64,000 nucleotides of DNA from Alphaproteobacteria bacterium (GCA_028871455.1 JAGWNF010000013.1:17024-81023); one strand, 5' to 3'. Numbered from the stretch's first letter, positions 17,964-27,112 are shown. Made by a program: numbers and translations. The notes: generated from the sequence alone by a model not told the origin.

Positions 17964-19338
17964 GCTTGCCGGCCTCCAGGAATTTCTCGGGATTGACGGG
18001 CCGGCCGTCGAGCCGGATCTCGTAATGCAAGTGCGGACCGGTGCTGCGGCCCGTGCTTCCGAGCTGCGCGATCTCGACATGCGCAGCGACGTGCTGGCTG
18101 CGCGCCACCAGGATGCGATGAAGATGCGCATAAAGCGTCACGATGCCGTGGCCGTGGTCGATTTCGACCGTGCGGCCATAGCCTTCCTGCCAGCCGGTAA
18201 AGATGACGACGCCGGGCGCCGTGCTATACACCGGCGTGCGGTAGGGCGCGCCGAGATCGATGCCGGGATGGAACGCCGCACGATGATTGAACGGGTCGCG
18301 CCGCGGACCGAACGGGCTGTCGATCCTGTAATGAATGGCAAGCGGTGATCGCAATGGCAGCAGTTTCGCGATCTTGAGTAGTGCAGCAATCCGGCGGTGC
18401 TCGATCGCATTACTGCGCATGCTATCGAGAGCAATAAATGGACCACCCACATCAGGTTCGGATTGCGGGCTGATGCGGCGGATCATCTTGGTGATGTCGA
18501 CACCGGTCGAAGCAAGAATCTGTTCAAGCTTGGTCGTTTGATGATGCGTGCCGTTTGCGCCGCCCAGCTGTGTGGACGGCACGGTTGTGTCGGAATTGTC
18601 GGCCAACGGTTCGGATTTGAGCGCGCTGTGCTTTTGGGGATTAGTCGTCACGGGGATCGCTGCCGGCGATGGCACCTGGCCGACTTGCTCGTTTGGGTTG
18701 GTAACCAAGGCGCGAAGACGCGCCAGCTGCTCATCCTTACTGTTGACAATGGCCTTTAGGAGATTGGCACGGGCCGTGAGCGTATGCATTTCGGCCTCGA
18801 GCTCGTGCGCATGCGCGGACTCGGCGCTGCGCGCCTGCTCTGACCGTTTCAGGCTCGCGCGTAATTCGTCGATGGACTTCTTGAGCTGCGCGACATCGCC
18901 GTTGTTGGTGGATAGCTGCTGCTCGGCCTGCTTGAGCTTTTGCTGCAAATCCTCCTGCGCTTGATCGGTCGCCACGGTATTGGTCGACTGGTTTGCGACC
19001 ATCGCGTCGTAGCGTTGCTTAAGCGCAGCGTATTGGTCATTGACGCCGGCGAGTTGCTGATTGAGCGTGGCGACGGCGCTGGCCTCCGCATTCGCGTCCT
19101 GCCGCGCTGTGATGCGCGCCGCACGCGATGACATACCAGCGCGGTCGAGCTCCCGATGCATCGCGAAATAGCCGACGGCCAAATAGCTCATGCCGCCAAT
19201 GGTGGCGACACAAGCGAAAATGATCATCGCCTGCAGCCAGCTCGGCAGCAAAACGGACCGGACGTGTTCCGTGGAGCGCAAAAGAATCTGACGCTCGGGA
19301 AACAGACGTCCCCCTAAATCTTGTAAACCGCCGACCAA
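17938..19338 (-). CDS. Membrane-anchored M23 family metallopeptidase
   Basis: This 466-aa cell-wall endopeptidase has an N-terminal cytoplasmic segment, a transmembrane helix at about 35-57 and a long coiled coil at about 85-215. A low-complexity linker precedes the LytM/M23 domain at about 345-450. Zinc ligands are in FHPGIDLG and HLHYEI, and YAHL holds the catalytic His, so it looks active. The start is TTG at 19338 with a close AAGGGGGG; another start is possible. It overlaps bactofilin, and M23-bactofilin pairs are known to act together in cell-shape control. Confidence 0.9.
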   Translation of the reverse strand: MVGGLQDLGGRLFPERQILLRSTEHVRSVLLPSWLQAMIIFACVATIGGMSYLAVGYFAMHRELDRAGMSSRAARITARQDANAEASAVATLNQQLAGVNDQYAALKQRYDAMVANQSTNTVATDQAQEDLQQKLKQAEQQLSTNNGDVAQLKKSIDELRASLKRSEQARSAESAHAHELEAEMHTLTARANLLKAIVNSKDEQLARLRALVTNPNEQVGQVPSPAAIPVTTNPQKHSALKSEPLADNSDTTVPSTQLGGANGTHHQTTKLEQILASTGVDITKMIRRISPQSEPDVGGPFIALDSMRSNAIEHRRIAALLKIAKLLPLRSPLAIHYRIDSPFGPRRDPFNHRAAFHPGIDLGAPYRTPVYSTAPGVVIFTGWQEGYGRTVEIDHGHGIVTLYAHLHRILVARSQHVAAHVEIAQLGSTGRSTGPHLHYEIRLDGRPVNPEKFLEAGKHVVQASAH

Positions 19339-19651
19339 TGGCCCCCCTTAGACCGACTGGACTGACCCCGTGGTGCCGCCCCTTTCGCGAGATTGCACCT
19401 TGAACGCGCCGGCGTTGTTCGCGCGCGCGCCAGAGAATGGAGGTGCGGCTTTGCCGTTCCCCTGTCTGCCGGTCTAAACGCCAGCATGACACAAGCGGGC
19501 TGTGGTGTAGCCCGCAGCCATTCACCGCAAAAACCGTACCGGATTCACGGCCAACAGCGCAAGTCTATTCGGCCCAGCAGGCCGATTTTGAAAGATTTCT
19601 GTCCGGAACCTTTACAACCGTAAAGTGTAATGCTTGGCAATCTAGGGGGCG
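19339..19651. other. Non-coding gap with three inverted repeats
   Basis: No gene is supported in these 313 bp between the LapG-like gene and the M23 gene. It holds a 7-bp stem GCGGGCT/AGCCCGC (19495-19515), a 6-bp stem TCGGCC/GGCCGA followed by TTTT on the plus strand (19569-19589), and a perfect palindrome CTTTAC-AACC-GTAAAG (19610-19625). The last is operator-like. The M23-bactofilin promoter probably lies here. Confidence 0.5.
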
Positions 19652-20392
19652 CTAACGACTGGCGACCTCTCGGCTCAACATATTGGGCATCAACGGATTG
19701 GGCAGATGTAGCCACCAGCCGCTTTCGTTAATCGAGTAATAGGCGTAGTAGTTGGGATTGGCGCTTGCGGAGACGACGGCGGGCGCAAGGTTGTCGAGCA
19801 TCAGCTCGCGGCCCGATACATCGACCACGAGAACCGCGTGATCGACCTGGCGATGGATATCGCGCAACACGACCAGGCGCATCGCACGATCGGGAACGCC
19901 AAGCTCGCGCAGAAGCAGAAACTTGGTGATGGCGTAGTCCTGGCACTGGCCATCGTGGCGGAAGAACTCAAACGGCGTTTCCCAGTGAGACGGGTCGCCC
20001 CAGTTGGTAAGTGCGGAGACATAAGGGTGAGCGTTGATCGCCGCATTTATCCCGTTGAGCTGTTCACGAAGGGGACGTCCGCGAAAGCGTGTGATCAGTT
20101 CCGTCCATTCGCGCGGCGGACATGGTGGCGCAACGCTTCGCGATGACACGCACGACTCAGCGGCATCCTCGCGTTCGTGCTGCCAGCGAACGAGCAGCGC
20201 GCGCCAGCGCGCAAACGGCGTTAAGCCGAAATAGTGGATTTCGCGAGTGCCGAACATCGGGATCGCCGGCGCAGGTGCCGTTGGCTGTTGCGGCGACAGC
20301 GCCGCAAGCTGCTGTGCCGGAACGTGATCCGTTGGACCGATACTGAGTGCCGCGCTGAGTAGCACCCCTGCCGCTATCGCGCGAACGCGCAT
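19652..20392 (-). CDS. Transglutaminase-like cysteine protease (BTLCP, LapG-like)
   Basis: This 246-aa periplasmic protein has a signal peptide at residues 1-26. The catalytic triad is visible: Cys in DGQCQDYA, His in VDHAVLVV and Asp in MLDNLAP. This is the BTLCP family, whose best-known member LapG clips the N-terminus of secreted adhesins to release them from the cell surface. A complete type I secretion system lies 2 kb away (22156-27112), the usual partner of such proteases. No adhesin gene or LapD-type receptor is in the window, so its substrate is inferred. Confidence 0.85.
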   Translation of the reverse strand: MRVRAIAAGVLLSAALSIGPTDHVPAQQLAALSPQQPTAPAPAIPMFGTREIHYFGLTPFARWRALLVRWQHEREDAAESCVSSRSVAPPCPPREWTELITRFRGRPLREQLNGINAAINAHPYVSALTNWGDPSHWETPFEFFRHDGQCQDYAITKFLLLRELGVPDRAMRLVVLRDIHRQVDHAVLVVDVSGRELMLDNLAPAVVSASANPNYYAYYSINESGWWLHLPNPLMPNMLSREVASR

Positions 20393-20497
20393 TTCGCACC
20401 TTGGTTGCTCGATCCAAGGGCCACGCTAGGACTCGGCGCTTAACGCCGCGCTAAAGCCATATTGGAGTTGCGCAACAGATCGCTAAAATTTGCGCCG

Positions 20498-21103
20498 CTA
20501 TTTCGTGATCCAGATGACGCAGAGGGAACGGGCGCGCGCGGACCTGATCGGAATCAGGCGAATATTCGCAGTCAGCACACGTCCGGGTGCGATGTGGATC
20601 ATCCGCGCGGCTTCCACAGCCGCCGCTCGGTCACGCATTTGCCACAGCGCCGCGATATCGAAGCCGACACGGCCGTGAATACGAAAATGGCGCAATAGCG
20701 GCGTGCCGAGCAACGTGTCCGAAGCCGCGCCGACCCAGTCGAGTAGTGGTGCATTGGCGACGACGATAAGACCCGATGCATCCACGGCGAGAGCCGGCAC
20801 CGGTACGGTTTCGACCAACGTTACGATGCTCGTGCGTTCGGCGGGTGTCTCGAGCCGCAGCACTGCGCGTTCGGTTTCCTCGAGGCAGAACGCCCGCACG
20901 GACGACGCCAAGCTGGCGCCGTCAACGCGACCGGCGATGTCCGCCACCAAGCGGTTGAGCCGAACGCCCTGCCGGGCCGCAATGTTCACCAGCGCATCCC
21001 AATAGCAATGCTCCAGCCGCAGCGAATAACGCTTGCCGCGGGATTGAAGAATCCGCTGCTGCATTCGGCCGCGCGATGATTTTGCTGCGATGCCGCCGTC
21101 CAT
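20498..21103 (-). CDS. Ribbon-helix-helix (RHH_4) protein fused to a PAS domain
   Basis: This is a 201-aa protein. Residues 25-75 match the RHH_4 DNA-binding type (SLRLEHCYWDALVNIAARQG, then LNRLVADIAGR and SSVRAFCLEE). Residues 95-200 look like a PAS sensor (VETVPVPALAVDASGLIVVA, LLDWVGAASDTLLG). No signal peptide or membrane helix is seen. A combined RHH-PAS protein would be a sensory transcription factor. Its place between a LapG-like protease and an exporter suggests control of these genes, but that is inference. The first ATG has AAAGG too close; an ATG at codon 14 is an alternative. Confidence 0.7.
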   Translation of the reverse strand: MDGGIAAKSSRGRMQQRILQSRGKRYSLRLEHCYWDALVNIAARQGVRLNRLVADIAGRVDGASLASSVRAFCLEETERAVLRLETPAERTSIVTLVETVPVPALAVDASGLIVVANAPLLDWVGAASDTLLGTPLLRHFRIHGRVGFDIAALWQMRDRAAAVEAARMIHIAPGRVLTANIRLIPIRSARARSLCVIWITK

Positions 21104-21182
21104 CCTTTGCCACTCGAAATCACACCAGGCTGTATAGGATTGCGCGGATTTCCTTTTGTACGGTTAATTTCTCCGTGCCAGC

Positions 21183-21575
21183 ATGCCGGCATTAACCATC
21201 ACGGGAGCGCGGTTGCGGATGAGCGCCGGTATTCGTGCCACGGGGATCACCGTCGGTGACGTACCGATAAGCCTGAACGGGCTCGACCGGATTTCTCCGT
21301 CGGTCGATCCGGCGAATACATTGTCGGCCGACACGTTGACTCTCGCGCTCGGCGATCTCATTCCGGATGCGCGCAACGAGGTCGTCATACTCGACGGGAG
21401 CGCCCAAGACATTGCGCTGGTGACGCATGACGCAATTGCCGTGCACGGCGTCGCGGAGGCGCACGTGACGGTAACCGGTCTTGACGTCTCGGGCTTTGCC
21501 TACTGCACCTTCGAAGGCGGTGTTACCGTCTTCTATCCGGCGACGCATCGCCTGATCGTGACGGCAGACAGTTGA
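21183..21575 (+). CDS. Hypothetical protein, no recognised family
   Basis: This 130-aa frame is open from an ATG at 21183 (another ATG is at codon 13). It is rich in Val, Thr, Ala and Asp, has a regular beta-strand-like pattern (VTVTGLDVSGFAYCTFEGGVT) and ends with a possible strand HRLIVTAD. No signal peptide, motif or obvious homologue is apparent. It is the only plus-strand frame in the 17.5-27 kb minus-strand block and sits between divergent neighbours. A small cytosolic beta protein is the most that can be said. Confidence 0.55.
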   Translation: MPALTITGARLRMSAGIRATGITVGDVPISLNGLDRISPSVDPANTLSADTLTLALGDLIPDARNEVVILDGSAQDIALVTHDAIAVHGVAEAHVTVTGLDVSGFAYCTFEGGVTVFYPATHRLIVTADS

Positions 21576-21582
21576 ACCGTCG

Positions 21583-22107
21583 TCAACCGAAAATCGGCAG
21601 AGTTGGCGCGATCAGGAGCCCAGCGACAGCGATCGGAATGCCGTAAGGGATCGGCAGATTCTTCTGCGCGAAGACCGGTAAACGGCGGAGCGTCGCCAGG
21701 ATGGTCGTCTGCACCAGCGGATGGCGGAGCAACACGCAACTGATCGCGAAAATACCACCGACCAGCGCCACCAGCACGAGAAATGGGAGCAACTGAGGCA
21801 GACCGACCCACAGGGCCGTGGCGGCCAACAGTTTGACATCGCCGCCGCCCATGAGGCGCATCGCGAACAGCGTCGCGCCGACGGTGAAGACGGCAAATCC
21901 GGCGGCGACGTGCGACAGCCAGTCAATGGGCTGTCCAGCCGCAAGCGCGCCGAGCGGAAACGCCAGCGCAAGAGTGCCGGTGAGCCAATTCGGTATCCGG
22001 AGGGTGCGGAAGTCGGACACGCCCGCCATCACGAGCGACACGACATAGACCGCGAGCGCGGCATCGCCGCCGAGACCGAGATGCACGAGCGACCAGGGAT
22101 GATCCAT
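21583..22107 (-). CDS. Prepilin peptidase, A24 family (CpaA/TadV-like)
   Basis: This 174-aa polytopic inner-membrane aspartyl protease has both catalytic aspartates: SDFRTLRIPNW in the first loop and GGGDVKLLA in the second. At least five hydrophobic segments are visible. It lacks the N-terminal methylase domain of PilD, as in the Flp/Tad branch. No pilin or other pilus gene is nearby. It is 48 bp downstream of the HlyD-type gene and may be the last gene of that operon. Confidence 0.88.
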   Translation of the reverse strand: MDHPWSLVHLGLGGDAALAVYVVSLVMAGVSDFRTLRIPNWLTGTLALAFPLGALAAGQPIDWLSHVAAGFAVFTVGATLFAMRLMGGGDVKLLAATALWVGLPQLLPFLVLVALVGGIFAISCVLLRHPLVQTTILATLRRLPVFAQKNLPIPYGIPIAVAGLLIAPTLPIFG

Positions 22108-22155
22108 GGACGGATCATCGGCAGACTTGGTTAGCGAAGCGTTAAGCCGCGTAGG

Positions 22156-23487
22156 TTAGCGCTCAGTCAGTGCACGATTCTTGGCATCGAGGATCGGTTT
22201 CAGCAGATAGCCGAGCACCGTGCGATGGCCGGTCATGATTTCCACCTCTGCGGTCATGCCGGGCATGATGGGCAGCGGATGTTCCGTTGCGCCGAGGTGG
22301 TTCTTGTTCGTACGCAACATGACGCGGAAGAACCGCTGCGAGCGGCCGCTTTCCTGCTCGCTGATGGTGTCCGCGCTGATGCGCTCGACCTTAGCTTTGA
22401 GACCGCCGTAAACGGCAAAATCGTAGGCCGTGATTTTGACCATCGCGTCCTGCCCTGGGTGCAGAAACGCGACGTCCGACGGCCGGATTTTCGCCTCGAC
22501 CAGCAGCATGTCATCGAGCGGCACGATCTCGACTAGGTCCTGGCCAGGCTGGATCGCGCCGCCGATAGTGTTCACCTTGATGTCCTTGATGACGCCGCGC
22601 ACGGGTGACCGAACCTCGGTGCGCTGCACGCGATCCTGTTCGGCAAATGCCTTTTGCGTCAGCGCCTGAAATTCGGCCTGATGCTGGTTGAGTGCAGCGC
22701 GCATGTCGGAACGGAATCCGTCGATCTTCTCTTGGATCCGGCGCTGGGCCTCGTCGCGCGCTGCCTGCGCTTGCGGCAACGCGGCCTGCGCTTGCGCGAT
22801 CTGTCCTTCAAGATCATTCACCTGCTGGTCAATCTTGACCAAGTCGAGTTGCGCGGCGGCCCCCTTGGCGACAAGCGGCGCCGTGATGTCGCGTTGCTTC
22901 TTCGCGAGCACCAGCGAACGCGACAGCGACGTCAGACGACTTTTGATTTCGGTGATGTCCTGCTGCTTCTGCGTGAGTTGGTCGTTGAGTATACCAATCG
23001 AAGTCTTGAGCTGGGCAGTTTGGGTCTGGTAAAGCGCGCGTTCGCTGGCGACAATCGTCGGCGCCTCTTTTTCAAGCTCCGCCGGAAAGGCCAGCGCCGT
23101 CCCGTCGCTTTCCGCCGTCAGCCGCGCAATCATCGCCTGAAGAGTGAGCGCCTGGATATGGCTATCGCGATACGCAGCCTCGGCCGTCGTGTTTGCGATT
23201 CGCAACAGTATTTGGCCTTTGTGGACGATTTCGCCGTCGTGCACGAGCATTTCCGAAAGAATGCCGCCTTCGAGGTTCTGGATGACCTGGACGTGCTGCG
23301 ACGGAACTACATGCGCGTCGCCGCGCGTTACCTCGTCGAGCGTCGCGAAGCTCGCCCAGATGATAAACAGGGCAAAGAACGCGATGACGCTGATCGTCAG
23401 AAGGTAGGCGAAGCGATTGACTTCGCCGCGGAACGCGCGCTCCGCATCCGGTAGGAAATTGCCGTCGATCTTGTGCGTTAGGCTCAT
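22156..23487 (-). CDS. Type I secretion periplasmic adaptor (HlyD/LapC family)
   Basis: This 443-aa membrane-fusion protein has one transmembrane helix at about 30-52, a lipoyl-type half (HVQVIQNLEGGILSEMLV), a long coiled-coil hairpin at about 150-290 and the second half (EVRSPVRGVIKDIKVNTIGG). The C-terminal VKITAYDFAVYGGLKAKVE is the HlyD family signature. It bridges the ABC exporter and the TolC channel. Its ATG overlaps the ABC gene stop (ATGA). Confidence 0.94.
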   Translation of the reverse strand: MSLTHKIDGNFLPDAERAFRGEVNRFAYLLTISVIAFFALFIIWASFATLDEVTRGDAHVVPSQHVQVIQNLEGGILSEMLVHDGEIVHKGQILLRIANTTAEAAYRDSHIQALTLQAMIARLTAESDGTALAFPAELEKEAPTIVASERALYQTQTAQLKTSIGILNDQLTQKQQDITEIKSRLTSLSRSLVLAKKQRDITAPLVAKGAAAQLDLVKIDQQVNDLEGQIAQAQAALPQAQAARDEAQRRIQEKIDGFRSDMRAALNQHQAEFQALTQKAFAEQDRVQRTEVRSPVRGVIKDIKVNTIGGAIQPGQDLVEIVPLDDMLLVEAKIRPSDVAFLHPGQDAMVKITAYDFAVYGGLKAKVERISADTISEQESGRSQRFFRVMLRTNKNHLGATEHPLPIMPGMTAEVEIMTGHRTVLGYLLKPILDAKNRALTER

Positions 23488-25679
23488 GCGGCGCCTCCCG
23501 CGGCAACCCGTAGCCCACCTTCGGCGAGCCGCTGCAAGACCTTGTCCTTCGCCCCGTCGGCGACGATCCGACCGCCGTCGATGACGATAAGGCGATCGAC
23601 GAGCGAGAGCATCGAAGTGCGGTGAGTGACGAGGAGAACCGTCTTGCGCGCAAGCACCGGCAGCAGACGAGCGCGAAGCCTGTTCTCGGCCGTGTTGTCC
23701 ATGGCACCGGTCGGCTCGTCCATCACCAAGATCGGCGGATCGAACAGCAGCGCGCGCGCGATCGTGACAGCCTCGCGCTGGCCACCCGAGAGATAGCGGC
23801 CATGCTCCCCGACCGGCATATCGAAGCCTTCGGGATGACGTTTTACAAAATCGTCAACGCCCGCGATCGTCGCGGCTTCGAGAATCGCGCGATGGTCGGC
23901 ATGCGGCGCCGCGAGCGCGATGTTGTCCTTAACGGAGCCGAAGAACAGGAACGCGTCCTGTGGCACATAGCCAAGATTCCGGCGCAGATCGGCCGGATCG
24001 ATCTGTCGCAGATCGATGCCGTCGAGCAGGATCGCACCGCCGCTCGGCTGGTAGAGGCCGGCGAGCAACCGCGCGAGCGTGCTCTTGCCCGAACCGATGC
24101 GGCCGACAATACCGACTTTCTCGCCAGGTTCGATCCGGAACGAGACACCATGAAGAGCGGCGTGACCGTGACCGGGATACGCAAAGTTGACACCGCGAAA
24201 TTCGATGGCGCCATCGAGCCGTGGCCGATGGAGGAACATCTTGCCCGCCGGCCGCTCCGCCGGAAGGCTCATCACCTTGTTGAGCGCGCCGAGCGACATC
24301 GTCGAGTGATGGATTTTAACCAGCAGCGCGGCGATCTGCGACAACGGCGACATCGCACGGGAAGCGAGCAGCGAGGCAGCAACCAGCGCACCGACGGTAA
24401 GCTCGCCCCTGGCGATCTCGAACACGCCGATCACCACGACCAACACGCTCACGACGTTCTGGACCAGGATGGCGGCATTGACGCCGATGGTCGACAAAAA
24501 GCGCGCTTTCATCGAAGTCCGCGCGGTTGCGCCGACGAAGCGCTCCCACAGGCGCTGAGCGCGGCCTTCGGCGCCGGTAATTTTGATGGTATCGAGTCCC
24601 TCGAGGGATTCGACGAGGATCGCATGTTTCTGGAAGCCCTCGCGCATCGTCTGGCTGATCACGCCGCGCAGTGAGGCTTGCAGCAGGAACCCGATGCCGA
24701 GCAGAACCGGCACGGCGAGCAACGGCACCAGCGCCACCATCGGTCCCGCAACCAATGCGATGATCAAGATAAACAGGGCAGCAAACGGCAAATCCGCGAT
24801 CGCCATCAGAGTCGACGACGTCACCAGCTCGCGCAAGGTCTCGAATTCGCGTAGATTGGCGGCCAACGCGCCGACCGAGGCCGGTCGCGCGTCGTATCGC
24901 ATGCCGAGCACATGCGAGAAGATCCGGCTCGCCAAAACGACATCCGCATTCTTGCCCGCACTATCGACGAAATAGCTGCGCGCGGTCCGCAGAATGAAGT
25001 CGAAGATGAAGACGACCAGCACGCCGCTGGCCAGAACCCAGAGCGTGGCGACCGCATTGTTCGGCACGACGCGGTCGTAGACGTTCATCACAAAAAGCGG
25101 GCTTGCGATCGTCAGCAGATTGATGACGATCGAAGCGACCGCCGCGTGCGCGTAGACTTTCCAGAACTGCTTCAGCGTGCCCCAGAACCAGGACTCCGTC
25201 GAAGGCGGCACGACGTCCTCGGTTCGGGCATCGAAGCGGAACTCGGCGTGTGCGAAAAGCGCATAACCGCCGTAAAGATCCTCGATCTCATAGAGCGGCA
25301 GCCGGACTGGCTCACCCGACGTGCCCGGCAGGATGATCGTCGCCTGCTCGCCACTAAGTGAGGCAAGGACGCAGCCGCCACCTCCTTGCAACAACAGCAC
25401 GCACGGCAGGTTCGCCGGCGCGATCTCGTGCAGGGCGCGCTGCCGCCAAGCGGCGGTAATGCCGGCGCGGTGCGCGGCACGGACGATCATCTCGGGCGCG
25501 AGCCGCTCGTCGAGCACAGGCAGCCCCGCGCGTAGCGCCTCGGCTGAAATGGGCCGCTCAAGCAGACCCGCAAGGATCGACAGTGACTGCAGCAGCGGAT
25601 CGTGCGGCGCGGCGGGGGCCACGACCGGACGCGGTACGCTGCGTTGAGCGGGCCTGACGTCCTCGACGTTAATGGTCAT
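23484..25679 (-). CDS. Type I secretion ABC exporter, LapB type
   Basis: This 731-aa ATP-driven exporter begins with an N-terminal C39-like domain (about 25-150) without the catalytic Cys, so it binds but does not cleave substrate. That is typical of exporters of RTX and Lap-type adhesins. Six membrane helices cover about 175-440. The nucleotide-binding domain has Walker A GRIGSGKST, signature YLSGGQREAV and Walker B ILVMDEPTG. It is coupled to the adaptor gene by an ATGA overlap and lies 53 bp downstream of the TolC gene. Confidence 0.94.
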   Translation of the reverse strand: MTINVEDVRPAQRSVPRPVVAPAAPHDPLLQSLSILAGLLERPISAEALRAGLPVLDERLAPEMIVRAAHRAGITAAWRQRALHEIAPANLPCVLLLQGGGGCVLASLSGEQATIILPGTSGEPVRLPLYEIEDLYGGYALFAHAEFRFDARTEDVVPPSTESWFWGTLKQFWKVYAHAAVASIVINLLTIASPLFVMNVYDRVVPNNAVATLWVLASGVLVVFIFDFILRTARSYFVDSAGKNADVVLASRIFSHVLGMRYDARPASVGALAANLREFETLRELVTSSTLMAIADLPFAALFILIIALVAGPMVALVPLLAVPVLLGIGFLLQASLRGVISQTMREGFQKHAILVESLEGLDTIKITGAEGRAQRLWERFVGATARTSMKARFLSTIGVNAAILVQNVVSVLVVVIGVFEIARGELTVGALVAASLLASRAMSPLSQIAALLVKIHHSTMSLGALNKVMSLPAERPAGKMFLHRPRLDGAIEFRGVNFAYPGHGHAALHGVSFRIEPGEKVGIVGRIGSGKSTLARLLAGLYQPSGGAILLDGIDLRQIDPADLRRNLGYVPQDAFLFFGSVKDNIALAAPHADHRAILEAATIAGVDDFVKRHPEGFDMPVGEHGRYLSGGQREAVTIARALLFDPPILVMDEPTGAMDNTAENRLRARLLPVLARKTVLLVTHRTSMLSLVDRLIVIDGGRIVADGAKDKVLQRLAEGGLRVAAGGAA

Positions 25680-25732
25680 TTGGTAAACGCCTTTTCAGCC
25701 GGTGTCGTAAGCGGCGTGCGACGCGCAGTCGC

Positions 25733-27112
25733 TCAGGTGCCCTCGGGTCGGACGGGGCGCGGAGTCGGGGTATTTGGGTTGGCCTGCGCCGGCAGCGGCA
25801 CGTTCAGCGCCTGGAGCAGGTTGCCTTGAATGGCGAGAATCTTGTAGGCGTCATACACCGCTTGGCTCTGCGTATTCTCGGCGTTGATTTCCGCCTGGAA
25901 GTAGTCGTTCTGCGCATCGAGCAGGTCCAGCAGACTACGCTGACTGAGCTGGTATTGCTGATCATAGGCGGTCCGCACTTCGCTGTTGTGTTGCGCCGCG
26001 CTGCTCAGCAGCGGAACCCGGTGCTGAGCGGCCTCGTAGGCGGCCCACGTCTTCCGCAGATCCTGCTCGGATTTGCGAAGAGCCTCGAGCCGCTCGGTGC
26101 GCACTTGCTCGACCCGTGCGTACGCGGCCTCGCGGTTATGGATATCGGCGCCGCCGGCATAGAGATTCCATCGCAGCACGACCAGGGCGCGCGCCTCGTT
26201 ATCGCGGCCCGGAACGCCGCCGACATTATGATTGTGATCGCCGCCGACCTCGAGATCGATCTTGGGATCGAAACGCGAATCCGAGAGCTCGACGCCCGCC
26301 TTGGCAGACTCGATGTCGGCCTCGCGCGCCTTCACCGTCGGATTCGAATTGCGCATGATGCGGATGCTGGCGTCGAGATCCGTCGGCAGCATTCCAATCG
26401 GTACCGGCGGATCCTCAAGGGTTCCCGGTGCTTGGCCGACGATGGTGAGGTAACGCCCTTCGGCATCGGCGAGATCGCCGCGAATTTGGTCGCGTTCTGC
26501 CTGTGCGTTCTCGTAGCGCGCCAGCGCTTGCGCGAGGCTTGCCGCGCTGCCGGCGCCACCGGAGCTGCGAGCCTGGACACGCTGCACGATTTCGGCGTGA
26601 GCCTGCACGTTCTTATCGGCGATATCGAGAATGTGGCGGAGGCGGACGACATCGAGGTGCGCCTGCACTGCATCCAAACCGACATACTGCGCATTTTCAT
26701 CCACGCGATAGGCTGCTGACCGGGAACGACCCAACTGATGGTCGACCTCCGCCGTCCGTGCGCCGCCGTCGTAGATGTTCTGGGTTAGCACCGCCGACAG
26801 CTCCTGGCGGATGTGCTCGCCGTTGCTACCAGATGGCGTGAAAACGTTTTCGGTGTATTCGGGACCGAGGGACGCGCGCATGTCGACTTGCGGCAGGTAG
26901 AGGCTGCGCGCCCGTCGCAGCTCGGAATCAACGGCCGTGCGGTTATCTTCCTGCGACAGAATCTTTGGGTTGGTCTGAACGGTCATGCGCACCGTGTCGC
27001 TCAGGCTTTGCGCCTGCGCACCCCCGGCGAGCAGAATCGCAGCCAGCGCCGCACTGACGCCCAGCATCCAACGCCGCTTCGTTGCTGTTTCTCGAACCAT
27101 AGTCTCGGCCAT
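25733..27112 (-). CDS. TolC family outer-membrane channel
   Basis: This 459-aa outer-membrane efflux channel of type I secretion has a signal peptide ending near QAQS (residue 35). Two structurally repeated OEP halves follow, with RSLYLPQVDMRASLGP and ARALVVLRWNLYAGGAD in the two halves and LDLLDAQNDYFQAE near the end. It heads the secretion operon (TolC, ABC, HlyD, perhaps prepilin peptidase), with a 365-bp AT-rich leader upstream. Confidence 0.94.
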   Translation of the reverse strand: MAETMVRETATKRRWMLGVSAALAAILLAGGAQAQSLSDTVRMTVQTNPKILSQEDNRTAVDSELRRARSLYLPQVDMRASLGPEYTENVFTPSGSNGEHIRQELSAVLTQNIYDGGARTAEVDHQLGRSRSAAYRVDENAQYVGLDAVQAHLDVVRLRHILDIADKNVQAHAEIVQRVQARSSGGAGSAASLAQALARYENAQAERDQIRGDLADAEGRYLTIVGQAPGTLEDPPVPIGMLPTDLDASIRIMRNSNPTVKAREADIESAKAGVELSDSRFDPKIDLEVGGDHNHNVGGVPGRDNEARALVVLRWNLYAGGADIHNREAAYARVEQVRTERLEALRKSEQDLRKTWAAYEAAQHRVPLLSSAAQHNSEVRTAYDQQYQLSQRSLLDLLDAQNDYFQAEINAENTQSQAVYDAYKILAIQGNLLQALNVPLPAQANPNTPTPRPVRPEGT

